From positions 1-24,115 of the forward strand of contig CAYMXZ010000025.1 in the NCBI GenBank assembly GCA_964394475.1: a stretch of 24,115 nt of DNA, read 5' to 3'. Below are positions 15,857 through 23,858 of this stretch, piece after piece. The DNA comes from RQOF01 sp964394475. GTDB taxonomy: Bacteria; Calditrichota; Calditrichia; RBG-13-44-9. Positions within the stretch are counted from its first letter, which is position 1. Each line of letters opens with the position of its first letter. The position numbers and the translations under genes were made by a program. The notes beneath the pieces are model-generated. The model was not told the origin of the DNA. It ran no database searches and saw only the letters and a program-made list of their open reading frames with translations.

Positions 15857-16972
15857 ATGGTTCTGAATAAGTTACATTTGACAAACTTTAGAAATTATCA
15901 CGAGCAAAAAATTATTTTTCATAGTGGCACCAATATCTTATTTGGGAACAATGGAGAGGGAAAAACCAATATTTTGGAGAGCCTTTATTATTTAGCTTTG
16001 ACCAAGAGCTTTAGAACGAATAACGATCAGAATTTAATTTTGAATAACGAGTCTTTTTTTCGGATTCAGGGAGATTTCACCAATGAGCAGGGAAGAAAAA
16101 TGGTATCAGCCATCGCCTTCTCTGTCTCAGAGGGTAAACGGATTCAATTAAATAATCAGAAAATTAGCAAGTTTTCTGATTATATCGGCAGTATTCCTGT
16201 TGTTCTCCTCGCCCCTTCCGATTTAGAAGTGACACTGGCCGGACCACAGCAACGAAGGCGATTCCTGGATATCATGCTCTCGCAAGCCAGTAAAGTTTAC
16301 TTACATCATTCTTTACAATATCGCCGTTCATTGAAGCAAAGAAATTTACTCTTACAACAGGGCTCAACAGACCACCAACTCCTTCAATCCTGGGATGAGG
16401 CCTTAATACAGAATGGTTCGATCCTCATCGAAAAAAGAATAGAAGTTATCGAGAAACTGGATGAGTTGATTAAACAGTACTATCAGCAAATGAGCGGTAA
16501 TAGTGATAAAGTAAAATTGGTCTATCAATGCAGTTTCCCGATAAAAGCACCAGAGAAAATTAACGAACACTATCAATTGGCCTTACAACAGAATCTTGAA
16601 AAAGACAGACTAAATCAGACGACCAGCATTGGCCCCCATCGCGATGAAATCCTTTTTTTAATCAATGGAAAACCTCTAAAAGCAGTTGGATCGCAAGGGG
16701 AACATAAAACGTTTGTTATCTCCCTGAAAATGGCCGAATATCATTATCTGCAGAGCATGAACAAAAGTCTTCCCCTGTTGTTGTTCGATGACATTTTTGG
16801 AGAATTGGATAGTGGTAGAATTAATAACATGATTCATTCGCTTTCCGAGATCGGACAGGTTTTTATTACCACGACTTCGCCCAATTTCTTTGGAAAATTA
16901 GAACAATGGAAAGGGGACACTTTCTTTTATCAGGTCCAGCAGGGAACCGTTAAAGAAGTAGAGAAAATATGA
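15857..16972 (+). CDS. recF: RecF, SMC-like ATPase of recombinational repair
   Basis: 371 residues, normal length. It has Walker A GNNGEGKT at 30-37, an ABC-type signature region AVGSQGEHKTFVISLKMAEY, Walker B LLLFDDIFGELD (about 307-318), and the opening LHLTNFRNYHEQ. It binds gapped DNA and with RecO/RecR loads RecA. The start ATG touches the dnaN stop codon (TAA-ATG) with no good ribosome site of its own, pointing to translational coupling. Its TGA overlaps the ATG of the DUF721 gene. Confidence 0.97.
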   Translation: MVLNKLHLTNFRNYHEQKIIFHSGTNILFGNNGEGKTNILESLYYLALTKSFRTNNDQNLILNNESFFRIQGDFTNEQGRKMVSAIAFSVSEGKRIQLNNQKISKFSDYIGSIPVVLLAPSDLEVTLAGPQQRRRFLDIMLSQASKVYLHHSLQYRRSLKQRNLLLQQGSTDHQLLQSWDEALIQNGSILIEKRIEVIEKLDELIKQYYQQMSGNSDKVKLVYQCSFPIKAPEKINEHYQLALQQNLEKDRLNQTTSIGPHRDEILFLINGKPLKAVGSQGEHKTFVISLKMAEYHYLQSMNKSLPLLLFDDIFGELDSGRINNMIHSLSEIGQVFITTTSPNFFGKLEQWKGDTFFYQVQQGTVKEVEKI

Positions 16973-17253
16973 GCACGGCAAAACCACTGAATCAATTAAT
17001 ACAGCAATTCCTGGAAGCCATTGGAATTGGTGCCAAAATCGAAGAAAATCTGGCAGTGGTGCATTGGGACTCCGTGGTAGGCAAAGAAATTTCCGAGCAT
17101 ACCGATCCATACAAAATTGCAGATGGTATTCTGTATGTTCGAGTAAATGATCCGGTGTGGAGAAACGAACTGCAATTTTTTAAAAATGAAATTATTGACA
17201 AGTTGAATACCAAAATTGGTAAATCTCTCGTGAGAGATATAAAATTTTTATAG
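16969..17253 (+). CDS. DUF721 protein, DciA-like helicase loader candidate
   Basis: 94 residues, matching the DUF721 (PF05258) family: MSTAKPLNQLIQQFLEAIGI, VVHWDSVVGKEISEHTDPYKI, ADGILYVRVNDPVWRNELQF. DUF721 proteins next to recF and gyrB correspond to DciA, the ancestral factor that delivers the DnaB helicase to the origin in bacteria lacking DnaC or DnaI. The helicase-loading role is known from other bacteria and is inferred here. The ATG overlaps the recF stop (ATGA) and the end lies ten bases before gyrB, so the gene is embedded in the dnaN-recF-gyrB transcript. Confidence 0.85.
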   Translation: MSTAKPLNQLIQQFLEAIGIGAKIEENLAVVHWDSVVGKEISEHTDPYKIADGILYVRVNDPVWRNELQFFKNEIIDKLNTKIGKSLVRDIKFL

Positions 17254-17263
17254 TGAGGTCTAA

Positions 17264-19186
17264 ATGAGTGAAACGAAGAATCAAACGATGACATCTTACA
17301 CGGCTGATAATATCCAGGTCTTAAAAGGTCTGGAAGCGGTACGCCGACGTCCCGCTATGTATATCGGTGATACAACCGCCCATGGTCTACATCATCTGGT
17401 TTATGAAATTGTGGATAACAGTATTGATGAGGCGATGGCCGGATTCTGCACGAAGATCAAAGTGACCATTAATAAGGACGAAAGCATCACTGTTGAGGAT
17501 AATGGGCGGGGAATTCCGGTTGACCTTCACAAAGAAGCCAAGAAATCGGCCCTGGAAGTGATCATGACCATGCTGCATGCAGGTGGAAAATTCGACCATA
17601 CGACTTATAAAGTTTCCGGGGGATTGCATGGAGTGGGAGCCTCTGTCGTAAACGCTTTATCGCGGTGGTGCGAAGTAGAGGTCTATCGGGATGGCTATGT
17701 ATATTTTCAACGTTATGAAAGGGGAATCCCGGTTACGCCAGTTAAAAAATTGCGACCCATCAAAAGCACCGGTACAATGACTACCTTCATGGCTGATGAA
17801 GAAATTTTCTCAAAAATCAAATATAATTTTGATACTCTGGCAAACCGGTTGCGGGAACTCGCTTTCTTGAATCAAGGTTTGCGATTAATTCTGAAGGACG
17901 AACGAGATGGAAATTCAGAAGAATTTTACTATAAAGGCGGATTAGTAGAGTTTGTTAAGTATGTCGATCAGAACCGCACGGCTCTTCATAAACCGATTTA
18001 TGTCTCAGGAGAACGGGAAGGAGTGAATGTTGAGATCGCTTTTGAGTATAATGATTCCTATAGTGACAACATTTTTTCTTACTGCAACAACGTGAATACC
18101 ATCGAAGGAGGTACTCACCTGCATGGATTTAAGTCCGCTCTTACTCGTACCTTAAATAATTATGGAAATAAAAATAATTTATTGAAAAATATCCAGCTGC
18201 AGGGAGAGGATGTCAGAGAAGGTTTGACGGCCGTTGTGAGTGTAAAGGTGGCGGAGCCGCAATTTGAGGGACAGACCAAGACGAAATTAGGGAATAGTGA
18301 AGTGCGGGGAGTAGTGGAATCCATCTTCAACGAACAGCTTTCAGAATATCTGGAGCAAAATCCCGCCATTGCCCGCCGGATCATTGAAAAGAATTCTCTG
18401 GCGGCTCAATCCCGGGAAGCGGCTCGCCGGGCACGTGACCTTACCCGTCGTAAAACCGCTTTAGAAAGCAATGCTCTGCCAGGAAAACTGGCCGATTGCA
18501 GCATAGATGATCCCAAGCAGTGCGAAATCTACCTGGTGGAGGGGGATTCGGCCGGTGGATCAGCCAAGCAGGGACGCGATCGGCGATTCCAGGCCATTTT
18601 ACCCCTGAAAGGGAAAATCCTCAATGTGGAAAAAGCCCGGCTCCATAAAATACTGGCCAATGACGAAATAAAAACCATCATCACGGCCATGGGAACCGGG
18701 GTGGGCGAAGAGGATTTTGATTATGAAAATTTACGTTATCATAAAATTATCATTATGACCGATGCCGATGTGGACGGATCTCATATCCGAACCCTGCTTC
18801 TTACCTTCTTTTTCCGTCATATGCGAAAATTAATCGAACTGGGCCATGTTTATATTGCTCAACCTCCGCTCTACAAGGTCACGGCTGGGAAAGAAGAATT
18901 TTACGCTTATGATGAAGAAGATAAAGAAAAAATTGTCAAACGGTTCAGTAAAAATGGTGACGATTCAAAAGTATCGATTCAGCGATACAAAGGTTTAGGT
19001 GAAATGAACCCTGAACAATTATGGGAAACCACCATGAATCCGGAAAAACGAACTCTTTTACAGGTCACTTTGGACAATGCCGCCGAGGCTGACCATATCT
19101 TCAGCATTCTGATGGGCGACCAGGTAGAACCCCGCCGAGTTTTTATCGAAAAGAATGCCCGATATGTTCGTAACTTAGATATTTAA
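17264..19186 (+). CDS. gyrB: DNA gyrase subunit B
   Basis: 640 residues, the compact form without the E. coli-type insertion. The GHKL ATPase domain has E48 and N52 (YEIVDNSIDEAMAG), D79 (VEDNGRGIP) and the lid GGLHGVGASVVNALS. The Toprim domain has catalytic E426 (EGDSAGGSAKQGRD) and the metal-binding D500-x-D502-x-D504 (DADVDGSHIRT), with QRYKGLGEMNPEQLWETTMNP near the end. With GyrA it introduces negative supercoils using ATP. It follows the DUF721 gene by ten bases and precedes gyrA by 52, so the gyrase subunits are adjacent. Confidence 0.97.
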   Translation: MSETKNQTMTSYTADNIQVLKGLEAVRRRPAMYIGDTTAHGLHHLVYEIVDNSIDEAMAGFCTKIKVTINKDESITVEDNGRGIPVDLHKEAKKSALEVIMTMLHAGGKFDHTTYKVSGGLHGVGASVVNALSRWCEVEVYRDGYVYFQRYERGIPVTPVKKLRPIKSTGTMTTFMADEEIFSKIKYNFDTLANRLRELAFLNQGLRLILKDERDGNSEEFYYKGGLVEFVKYVDQNRTALHKPIYVSGEREGVNVEIAFEYNDSYSDNIFSYCNNVNTIEGGTHLHGFKSALTRTLNNYGNKNNLLKNIQLQGEDVREGLTAVVSVKVAEPQFEGQTKTKLGNSEVRGVVESIFNEQLSEYLEQNPAIARRIIEKNSLAAQSREAARRARDLTRRKTALESNALPGKLADCSIDDPKQCEIYLVEGDSAGGSAKQGRDRRFQAILPLKGKILNVEKARLHKILANDEIKTIITAMGTGVGEEDFDYENLRYHKIIIMTDADVDGSHIRTLLLTFFFRHMRKLIELGHVYIAQPPLYKVTAGKEEFYAYDEEDKEKIVKRFSKNGDDSKVSIQRYKGLGEMNPEQLWETTMNPEKRTLLQVTLDNAAEADHIFSILMGDQVEPRRVFIEKNARYVRNLDI

Positions 19187-19238
19187 TTATTCTTTTTAAT
19201 TCATACAAAGCACACAGAAATGAAAGCTGGATAAGATA

Positions 19239-21671
19239 ATGGAATTACAACGACAACGAATTTTGCCGACCAACATTGAAGAGGAAATGAAAGATTCCTA
19301 CCTGGATTATTCAATGTCGGTCATTGTTTCCCGCGCTCTACCCGATATACGGGACGGATTGAAACCCGTGCATCGACGGGTATTATATGGGATGAACGAA
19401 TTAGGTCTCCAATACAACAAACCCTACAAGAAAAGCGCACGAGTGGTAGGAGAGGTTTTAGGCAAATACCACCCGCACGGAGACACCGCCGTCTATGACA
19501 CCATCGTCCGTATGGTCCAGGATTTTAGCATGCGATATCCCCTGGTAGATGGTCAGGGAAATTTTGGATCGATTGACGGGGATGCGCCGGCCGCCATGCG
19601 ATACACAGAAGTACGAATGTCACGCATTGCCGGTGAAATCTTGCGCGATTTAAACAAAGATACTGTCGATTGGCGACCTAATTTTGATGATACTCTGCAA
19701 GAACCGACCGTGATGCCGTCCGTCTTTCCGAACCTGTTGTGCAATGGCAGTTCCGGTATTGCGGTGGGTATGGCCACCAACATCCCGCCTCATAATTTGC
19801 GGGAGGTGGTGGATGGTATCATTGCCACCATTGACAATCCCGACATCACCGTGGCGGAATTAATGACGCATATCAAAGGACCGGATTTTCCAACCGGGGG
19901 GATTATCTTCGGGGCGGAAGGTATCAAAGAAGCCTATGAAACAGGCCGGGGTAAACTGATTATCCGGGGTAAAGCCACTGTAGAACACGGCAGAAATAAT
20001 AAAAGCAGTATCATTATCAGCGAAATGCCCTTCCAGGTAAACAAAGCGTCTTTGATTGAAAAGACCGCTGAGCTGATCCGGGAGAAGAAGATTGACGGCA
20101 TCAGCGATATCCGTGATGAATCCGACCGGGATGGCATTCGGGTGGTGATGGAATTAAAACGAGAAGCTCAGCCGGAAGTTGTGTTAAATCAATTATACAA
20201 ACATACCCAGTTACAGGTTACTTTTGGCATCATCAATCTGGCACTGGTGGAAGGAATACCGCGGGTGCTCAGCCTGCGACAGATGATTCAATATTTTATC
20301 AATCACCGGCATGAAGTCATCTTGCGACGCACGCGCTTCGAGCTGGCCGAAGCCGAGAAGCGTGCTCACATTCTGGAAGGATTGAAAATCGCGCTGGACC
20401 ACATTGATGAAATTGTGGCCCTCATCCGGAAATCCAAAGATGTGGACACCGCTCGTCAAAATTTAATGAAGCGATTTTCGCTGTCTGAGATACAGGCCAA
20501 GGCTATTCTGGATATGCGCCTGCAGCGTCTAACCGGTCTGGAACGAAAGAAAATTGATGATGAATATAAAGAAGTCATTCAAACCATCGAAAGACTGCGT
20601 GCCATCCTTGCCAATGTCAATTTGCAACTGCAAATCATAAAAGATGAATTGACCGAGCTGAAAGAAACTTACGGAGATAACCGCCGTACGGAAATCATCA
20701 AACAGTTTGAGGAATTTTCAGTAGAGGATATGATTGCCGAAGAGGATATGGTCATCACCATCTCCCGCGAAGGTTTTATCAAGCGCTTCCCGGTGAGCGG
20801 ATACCGGCGGCAGCAGCGCAATACCCGCGGCAGTACCGGCGCAGTCGCTAAAGGAGAAGATTTTATTGAACACCTCTTTATAGCCTCTACTCACGATTAT
20901 ATTCTGTTCTTCACCAATCTGGGACGGTGTTATTGGCTGAAGGTGCATGAACTTCCACAGGTGGGAAAAGCCGGTAAGGGTCGGGCGATTATCAATATGA
21001 TCCAGATTGGCCATGAAGAAAAAATCAAAGCATTTGTGACGGTAAAAGAATTCAGAGATGATGCCTATTTAATGATGGCCACTCGCAATGGTTTAATAAA
21101 GAAAACCATTCTGTCGGCTTACGGAAATCCCCGTCGCGATGGTATCAATGCGATTAAAATTAATCCGGGTGATGAATTAATAGAAGTCAAATTGACAGAT
21201 GGTTCCAGCGATATAATTCTGGCCACCACTCAAGGTATGGCGATCCGTTTCAAGGAATCAGAAGTACGAAATATGGGAAGGGTCACGGCCGGTGTTCAGG
21301 GAATTCACCTCAATAAAAAAGATCATGTGATCGGAATGGTGGTTGTCAAGCGTGAAGGCACTCTGTTAAGCGTCAGTGAAAAAGGATTTGGAAAACGAAC
21401 TGCCATTAAAGAATACCGCACCACTCATCGGGCCGGAAAGGGAATTATAACCTTCAAGGTGACCGAGAAAACCGGTCGCTTAATCTCCATCATGGAAGTC
21501 GTAGATGAAGATGATCTGATGTTAATTTCGACCAAGGGAGTATTATTGCGGATTCATGTGGGAAATATTCGCACTACTGGTAGAAATACCATGGGCGTCC
21601 ATCTCATTCGGCTGGATTCTGGTGATCGGGTGAGCGATGTCGCCCGCATTGTTTCTGGTGAAGAGGAATAA
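19239..21671 (+). CDS. gyrA: DNA gyrase subunit A
   Basis: 810 residues. The breakage-reunion domain has KPVHRRVLYGM, the helix HPHGDTAVYDTIVRM (T83 and D87 at the quinolone positions) and the catalytic tyrosine Y122 (AMRYTEVRM). The C-terminal six-bladed wrapping domain follows. Its GyrA box, normally QRRGGKG, reads Q525-Q-R-N-T-R-G531 (in YRRQQRNTRGSTG), so the two central glycines are replaced. That box is needed for DNA wrapping and negative supercoiling in E. coli gyrase; whether this form still works is open. Gene order next to gyrB and the rest of the protein favour gyrase over topoisomerase IV. The ribosome site is weak (GGATAAGA). Fluoroquinolone residues look ordinary. Confidence 0.95.
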   Translation: MELQRQRILPTNIEEEMKDSYLDYSMSVIVSRALPDIRDGLKPVHRRVLYGMNELGLQYNKPYKKSARVVGEVLGKYHPHGDTAVYDTIVRMVQDFSMRYPLVDGQGNFGSIDGDAPAAMRYTEVRMSRIAGEILRDLNKDTVDWRPNFDDTLQEPTVMPSVFPNLLCNGSSGIAVGMATNIPPHNLREVVDGIIATIDNPDITVAELMTHIKGPDFPTGGIIFGAEGIKEAYETGRGKLIIRGKATVEHGRNNKSSIIISEMPFQVNKASLIEKTAELIREKKIDGISDIRDESDRDGIRVVMELKREAQPEVVLNQLYKHTQLQVTFGIINLALVEGIPRVLSLRQMIQYFINHRHEVILRRTRFELAEAEKRAHILEGLKIALDHIDEIVALIRKSKDVDTARQNLMKRFSLSEIQAKAILDMRLQRLTGLERKKIDDEYKEVIQTIERLRAILANVNLQLQIIKDELTELKETYGDNRRTEIIKQFEEFSVEDMIAEEDMVITISREGFIKRFPVSGYRRQQRNTRGSTGAVAKGEDFIEHLFIASTHDYILFFTNLGRCYWLKVHELPQVGKAGKGRAIINMIQIGHEEKIKAFVTVKEFRDDAYLMMATRNGLIKKTILSAYGNPRRDGINAIKINPGDELIEVKLTDGSSDIILATTQGMAIRFKESEVRNMGRVTAGVQGIHLNKKDHVIGMVVVKREGTLLSVSEKGFGKRTAIKEYRTTHRAGKGIITFKVTEKTGRLISIMEVVDEDDLMLISTKGVLLRIHVGNIRTTGRNTMGVHLIRLDSGDRVSDVARIVSGEEE

Positions 21672-21686
21672 ATTCTCTGAGGCACT

Positions 21687-21736
21687 GGGAGATGTCAACA
21701 GATGAAAAACCTATTGACATCCCAATTTCTCCTCTT
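21687..21736 (+). terminator. Probable terminator after gyrA
   Basis: Hairpin with an 8-pair core GATGTCAA (21691-21698) and TTGACATC (21714-21721), extended by GG/CC around a bulged A, with a 15-base loop. The following tract ATTTCTCCTCTTCTC is only pyrimidine-rich, so termination may be partial. Confidence 0.5.
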
Positions 21737-21762
21737 CTCACATTAAAAAAATTTTAAGATAC

Positions 21763-21776
21763 GGTGTAAATACACC
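21763..21776. promoter_or_regulatory. Palindrome upstream of rex (possible operator)
   Basis: GGTGTA-AA-TACACC, perfect six-base arms, 62 bases before the rex ATG. It does not resemble the published Rex operator (TTGTGAA-N6-TTCACAA), so if it is an operator another regulator may bind it. Confidence 0.3.
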
Positions 21777-21837
21777 AAGTTCTTTTGTTGCGCCACCATA
21801 AATTTTTCAAAACTGAGAATTAACGGTTGGAGGATCT

Positions 21838-22461
21838 ATGAAGAAAATCTCTGATTCCACCATCCGCCGAATGTCCAAATATATCCGTTCGCTGGAACAG
21901 TTAATTGAAAAAGGAGTGGAAGCGGTATCATCAGACACCTTAGCCGAGATGGATGGAATTACTGCGGCACAAGTTCGAAAAGATTTCTCATTTTTCGGTA
22001 CTTTTGGGAAAAGGGGATTTGGTTATAATACCAAAGCTCTGAAAAAGCAGCTTGAAAATATTCTGGGTTTATATCGAACCTGGAATGTGGCGATTGTTGG
22101 GGCGGGAAATATTGGGCGAGCGCTTACCGATTATGCTGAGTTTAAGAAGCAAGGATTTATCATTCGTTTAATTATGGACAAAGATCCGGCAAAAATTGGG
22201 AAAAATATTCACGGCTTAACCATTGAAGATTTTAATCAGGTCAATGAGTTGGTCAAACGCGAACAAATTGACATTGCGATTATTGCGGTACCAGCCGATA
22301 GCGCACAGATAGTAGCAGATAGACTGGTGAATGCCGGGGTGAGAGCCATTCTTAATTTTGCTCCCCGCAGCTTAAAAGTTCCCTCTAATGTGGCAGTGAA
22401 GTATGAAAATATGGCGGTTGAAATGGAGGCGCTGTCTTATTTTTTATCCAGCAGAAAATGA
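21838..22461 (+). CDS. rex: Redox-sensing transcriptional repressor Rex
   Basis: 207 residues, full length. The N-terminal winged helix includes DSTIRRMSKYIRSLEQL and the hallmark QVRKDFSFFGTFGKRGFGYN (45-64). The Rossmann domain follows with VGAGNIGRAL (87-96), which binds NADH/NAD+. The C-terminal helix VAVKYENMAVEMEALSYFL is domain-swapped in the dimer. Rex leaves its operators when the NADH/NAD+ ratio rises and typically controls fermentative and respiratory genes. The ATG has GGAGG close upstream. It lies 166 bases after gyrA behind a hairpin, so it is probably transcribed separately, and it is closed by a good terminator. The nearby cytochromes are plausible targets, but only a half-site is visible there. 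Confidence 0.96.
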   Translation: MKKISDSTIRRMSKYIRSLEQLIEKGVEAVSSDTLAEMDGITAAQVRKDFSFFGTFGKRGFGYNTKALKKQLENILGLYRTWNVAIVGAGNIGRALTDYAEFKKQGFIIRLIMDKDPAKIGKNIHGLTIEDFNQVNELVKREQIDIAIIAVPADSAQIVADRLVNAGVRAILNFAPRSLKVPSNVAVKYENMAVEMEALSYFLSSRK

Positions 22462-22488
22462 AGTATGCTGTCGTTTTTTTACGTTGAC

Positions 22489-22528
22489 AAGCCCCGATTG
22501 TGGTAAAAAGGGGCTTTCTTATTTTTTA
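22489..22528 (+). terminator. Rho-independent terminator of rex
   Basis: Stem AAGCCCC (22489-22495) with GGGGCTT (22510-22516), a 14-base loop, then TCTTATTTTTT. It overlaps the stop codon of the convergent DUF456 gene by a few bases. On the minus strand the exit lacks a T-run. Confidence 0.8.
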
Positions 22529-23017
22529 CCAGATCTGCCAGATAAAACTGCCTATCATAACCAGTCCGGTTATTACCTTCAACAGACTTCCCGCCAGGAA
22601 ACCAATCAGCGTACCCCAGCCGGCCTGCAAAGCGGAGGCCTTTGATTTTCCAGACAGTAATTCACCGGTGACGGCTCCAAGCGCTGGTCCCAGAATAATT
22701 CCAAGAAATCCTAAAAATATCACACCCAAAATACCACCAATGAAAGCTCCCCATATCCCGGCGGAAGAAGCCCCATATTTTTTAGCCCCTAATGCTCCCG
22801 CATAATAATCGATTACCACCAGTAGCAGGGTGACCATACCCCAGATAATCATGAAATGCCATCCATAATCGCTCCAATGCGTGAGGAGACCATAAATTAA
22901 AAATGCCATATAAATGAGCGGAATTCCAGGCAGAATCGGGACCAGCGTACCCACCAGACCGATAACCATTAAACAACATACCAGTATAATCAAAAAAATC
23001 TTACTCAACCTGTTCAA
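22526..23017 (-). CDS. DUF456 membrane protein
   Basis: 163 residues from TTG 23017. A second TTG at 23008 is better spaced from the AGAAGG ribosome site (nine bases), so the true start may be three codons later; an upstream stop codon rules out a longer form. The protein is very hydrophobic with five or so membrane segments and the glycine-rich repeats typical of DUF456: VGTLVPILPGIPLIYMAFLIYG, WGAFIGGILGVIF, IILGPALGAVTGELLSG. The function of DUF456 proteins is unknown; they are common in FCB bacteria and actinobacteria. It starts 33 bases downstream of trmH on the same strand, so the two are likely cotranscribed. Confidence 0.85.
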   Translation of the reverse strand: MNRLSKIFLIILVCCLMVIGLVGTLVPILPGIPLIYMAFLIYGLLTHWSDYGWHFMIIWGMVTLLLVVIDYYAGALGAKKYGASSAGIWGAFIGGILGVIFLGFLGIILGPALGAVTGELLSGKSKASALQAGWGTLIGFLAGSLLKVITGLVMIGSFIWQIW

Positions 23018-23050
23018 CCTTCTGGTTTAGAAAAAACATGGTCAAATTCA

Positions 23051-23629
23051 CTATTCAAGCCACTTTTTTAAATGCTGGAGAATCCAGTCCTCACTTTTAG
23101 GAACAGAATAAAAGCCCGCCTGTAAACGCTGTCGACATATTTCATATAAAATGACAGCGGTGGCCACTGACACATTTAAACTTTCCACCATCCCGAACAT
23201 GGGTATATAGATTTTCTGATCGGCAATCTGTAAGGCGTCATCCGATACTCCACGATGCTCATTGCCCACAATGATAGCCGAGGGAAGAGTCCAGTCAATT
23301 TCAAAGATACTTTTTGCTGAGGGATCAAGAAAAGTGGCAAAAATTCTCATTCCCTGATTCTGCAATACCTGCTTCACATCCGAATATTTTTTATGTTTCT
23401 GGATATTAATCCATTTATTCGCCGAGGCGGATGATTTTCTACCTAATTTCGGAAACTTTTCCAGATTATAGAGCAAATGAACCGATAAGACTCCCACCGC
23501 ATCACAACTGCGTAAAATGGCACTCACATTGTGAGGATCATGGATATTTTCACATACCACGGTGAGATCGGGCTGACGAAAATTTAATACCCGTTTCATT
23601 TTTTCTAATCGTTTTACAGTTGGCACCAC
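23051..23629 (-). CDS. trmH: tRNA (guanosine-18-2'-O)-methyltransferase, SpoU/TrmH family
   Basis: 192 residues starting at GTG 23629 (GGAG five bases upstream); a following GTG is possible. The SPOUT knot motifs are all present: N34 and R40 in NIHDPHNVSAILRSCDAVGV, VGNEHRGVSDDAL (121-133), and IPMFGMVESLNVSVATAVILYE with N152. The start RQPDLTVV and the whole core align by eye with E. coli TrmH, which methylates the ribose of G18 in the tRNA D-loop using S-adenosylmethionine. It is shorter than the E. coli enzyme (229) because the C-terminal extension is lacking. Followed by the DUF456 gene. Tandem palindromes lie directly upstream at 23641-23680. Confidence 0.92.
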   Translation of the reverse strand: MVPTVKRLEKMKRVLNFRQPDLTVVCENIHDPHNVSAILRSCDAVGVLSVHLLYNLEKFPKLGRKSSASANKWINIQKHKKYSDVKQVLQNQGMRIFATFLDPSAKSIFEIDWTLPSAIIVGNEHRGVSDDALQIADQKIYIPMFGMVESLNVSVATAVILYEICRQRLQAGFYSVPKSEDWILQHLKKWLE

Positions 23630-23640
23630 TTATTCTCCAC

Positions 23641-23680
23641 AATTCTGGATAGAATTTAGGATTATTCTGTCACAGAATAA
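23641..23680. promoter_or_regulatory. Tandem palindromes upstream of trmH (operator candidates)
   Basis: Two dyads built on ATTCT/AGAAT: AATTCT-GGAT-AGAATT (23641-23656), and TTATTCTGT with ACAGAATAA around one central C (23662-23680). Their centres are about 22 bases apart, two helical turns. They end 12 bases from the trmH start and may also touch the promoter of the rightward gene at 23859. No known regulator is assigned. Confidence 0.4.
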
Positions 23681-23858
23681 ATCAAAAATAAAAGGATAGT
23701 AGAATAAAATTTAAACTTCCTTTTAGAATGGTCGATGATAGAAAAATATATAATGAAAGAGTTTACTATATCGTTTGCATAAAATTACTTGATTTATAAA
23801 GGTACTTTTGAGTATTTTCAGGGCAAAATTTCAACTAAATATACGAAGGAGTCATACA

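Noticed and set aside
23754..23759. TGAAAG before the right-edge gene, like the ECF -35
   Set aside because: No GTCTAA at a workable distance; the six-mer alone is common in AT-rich DNA.
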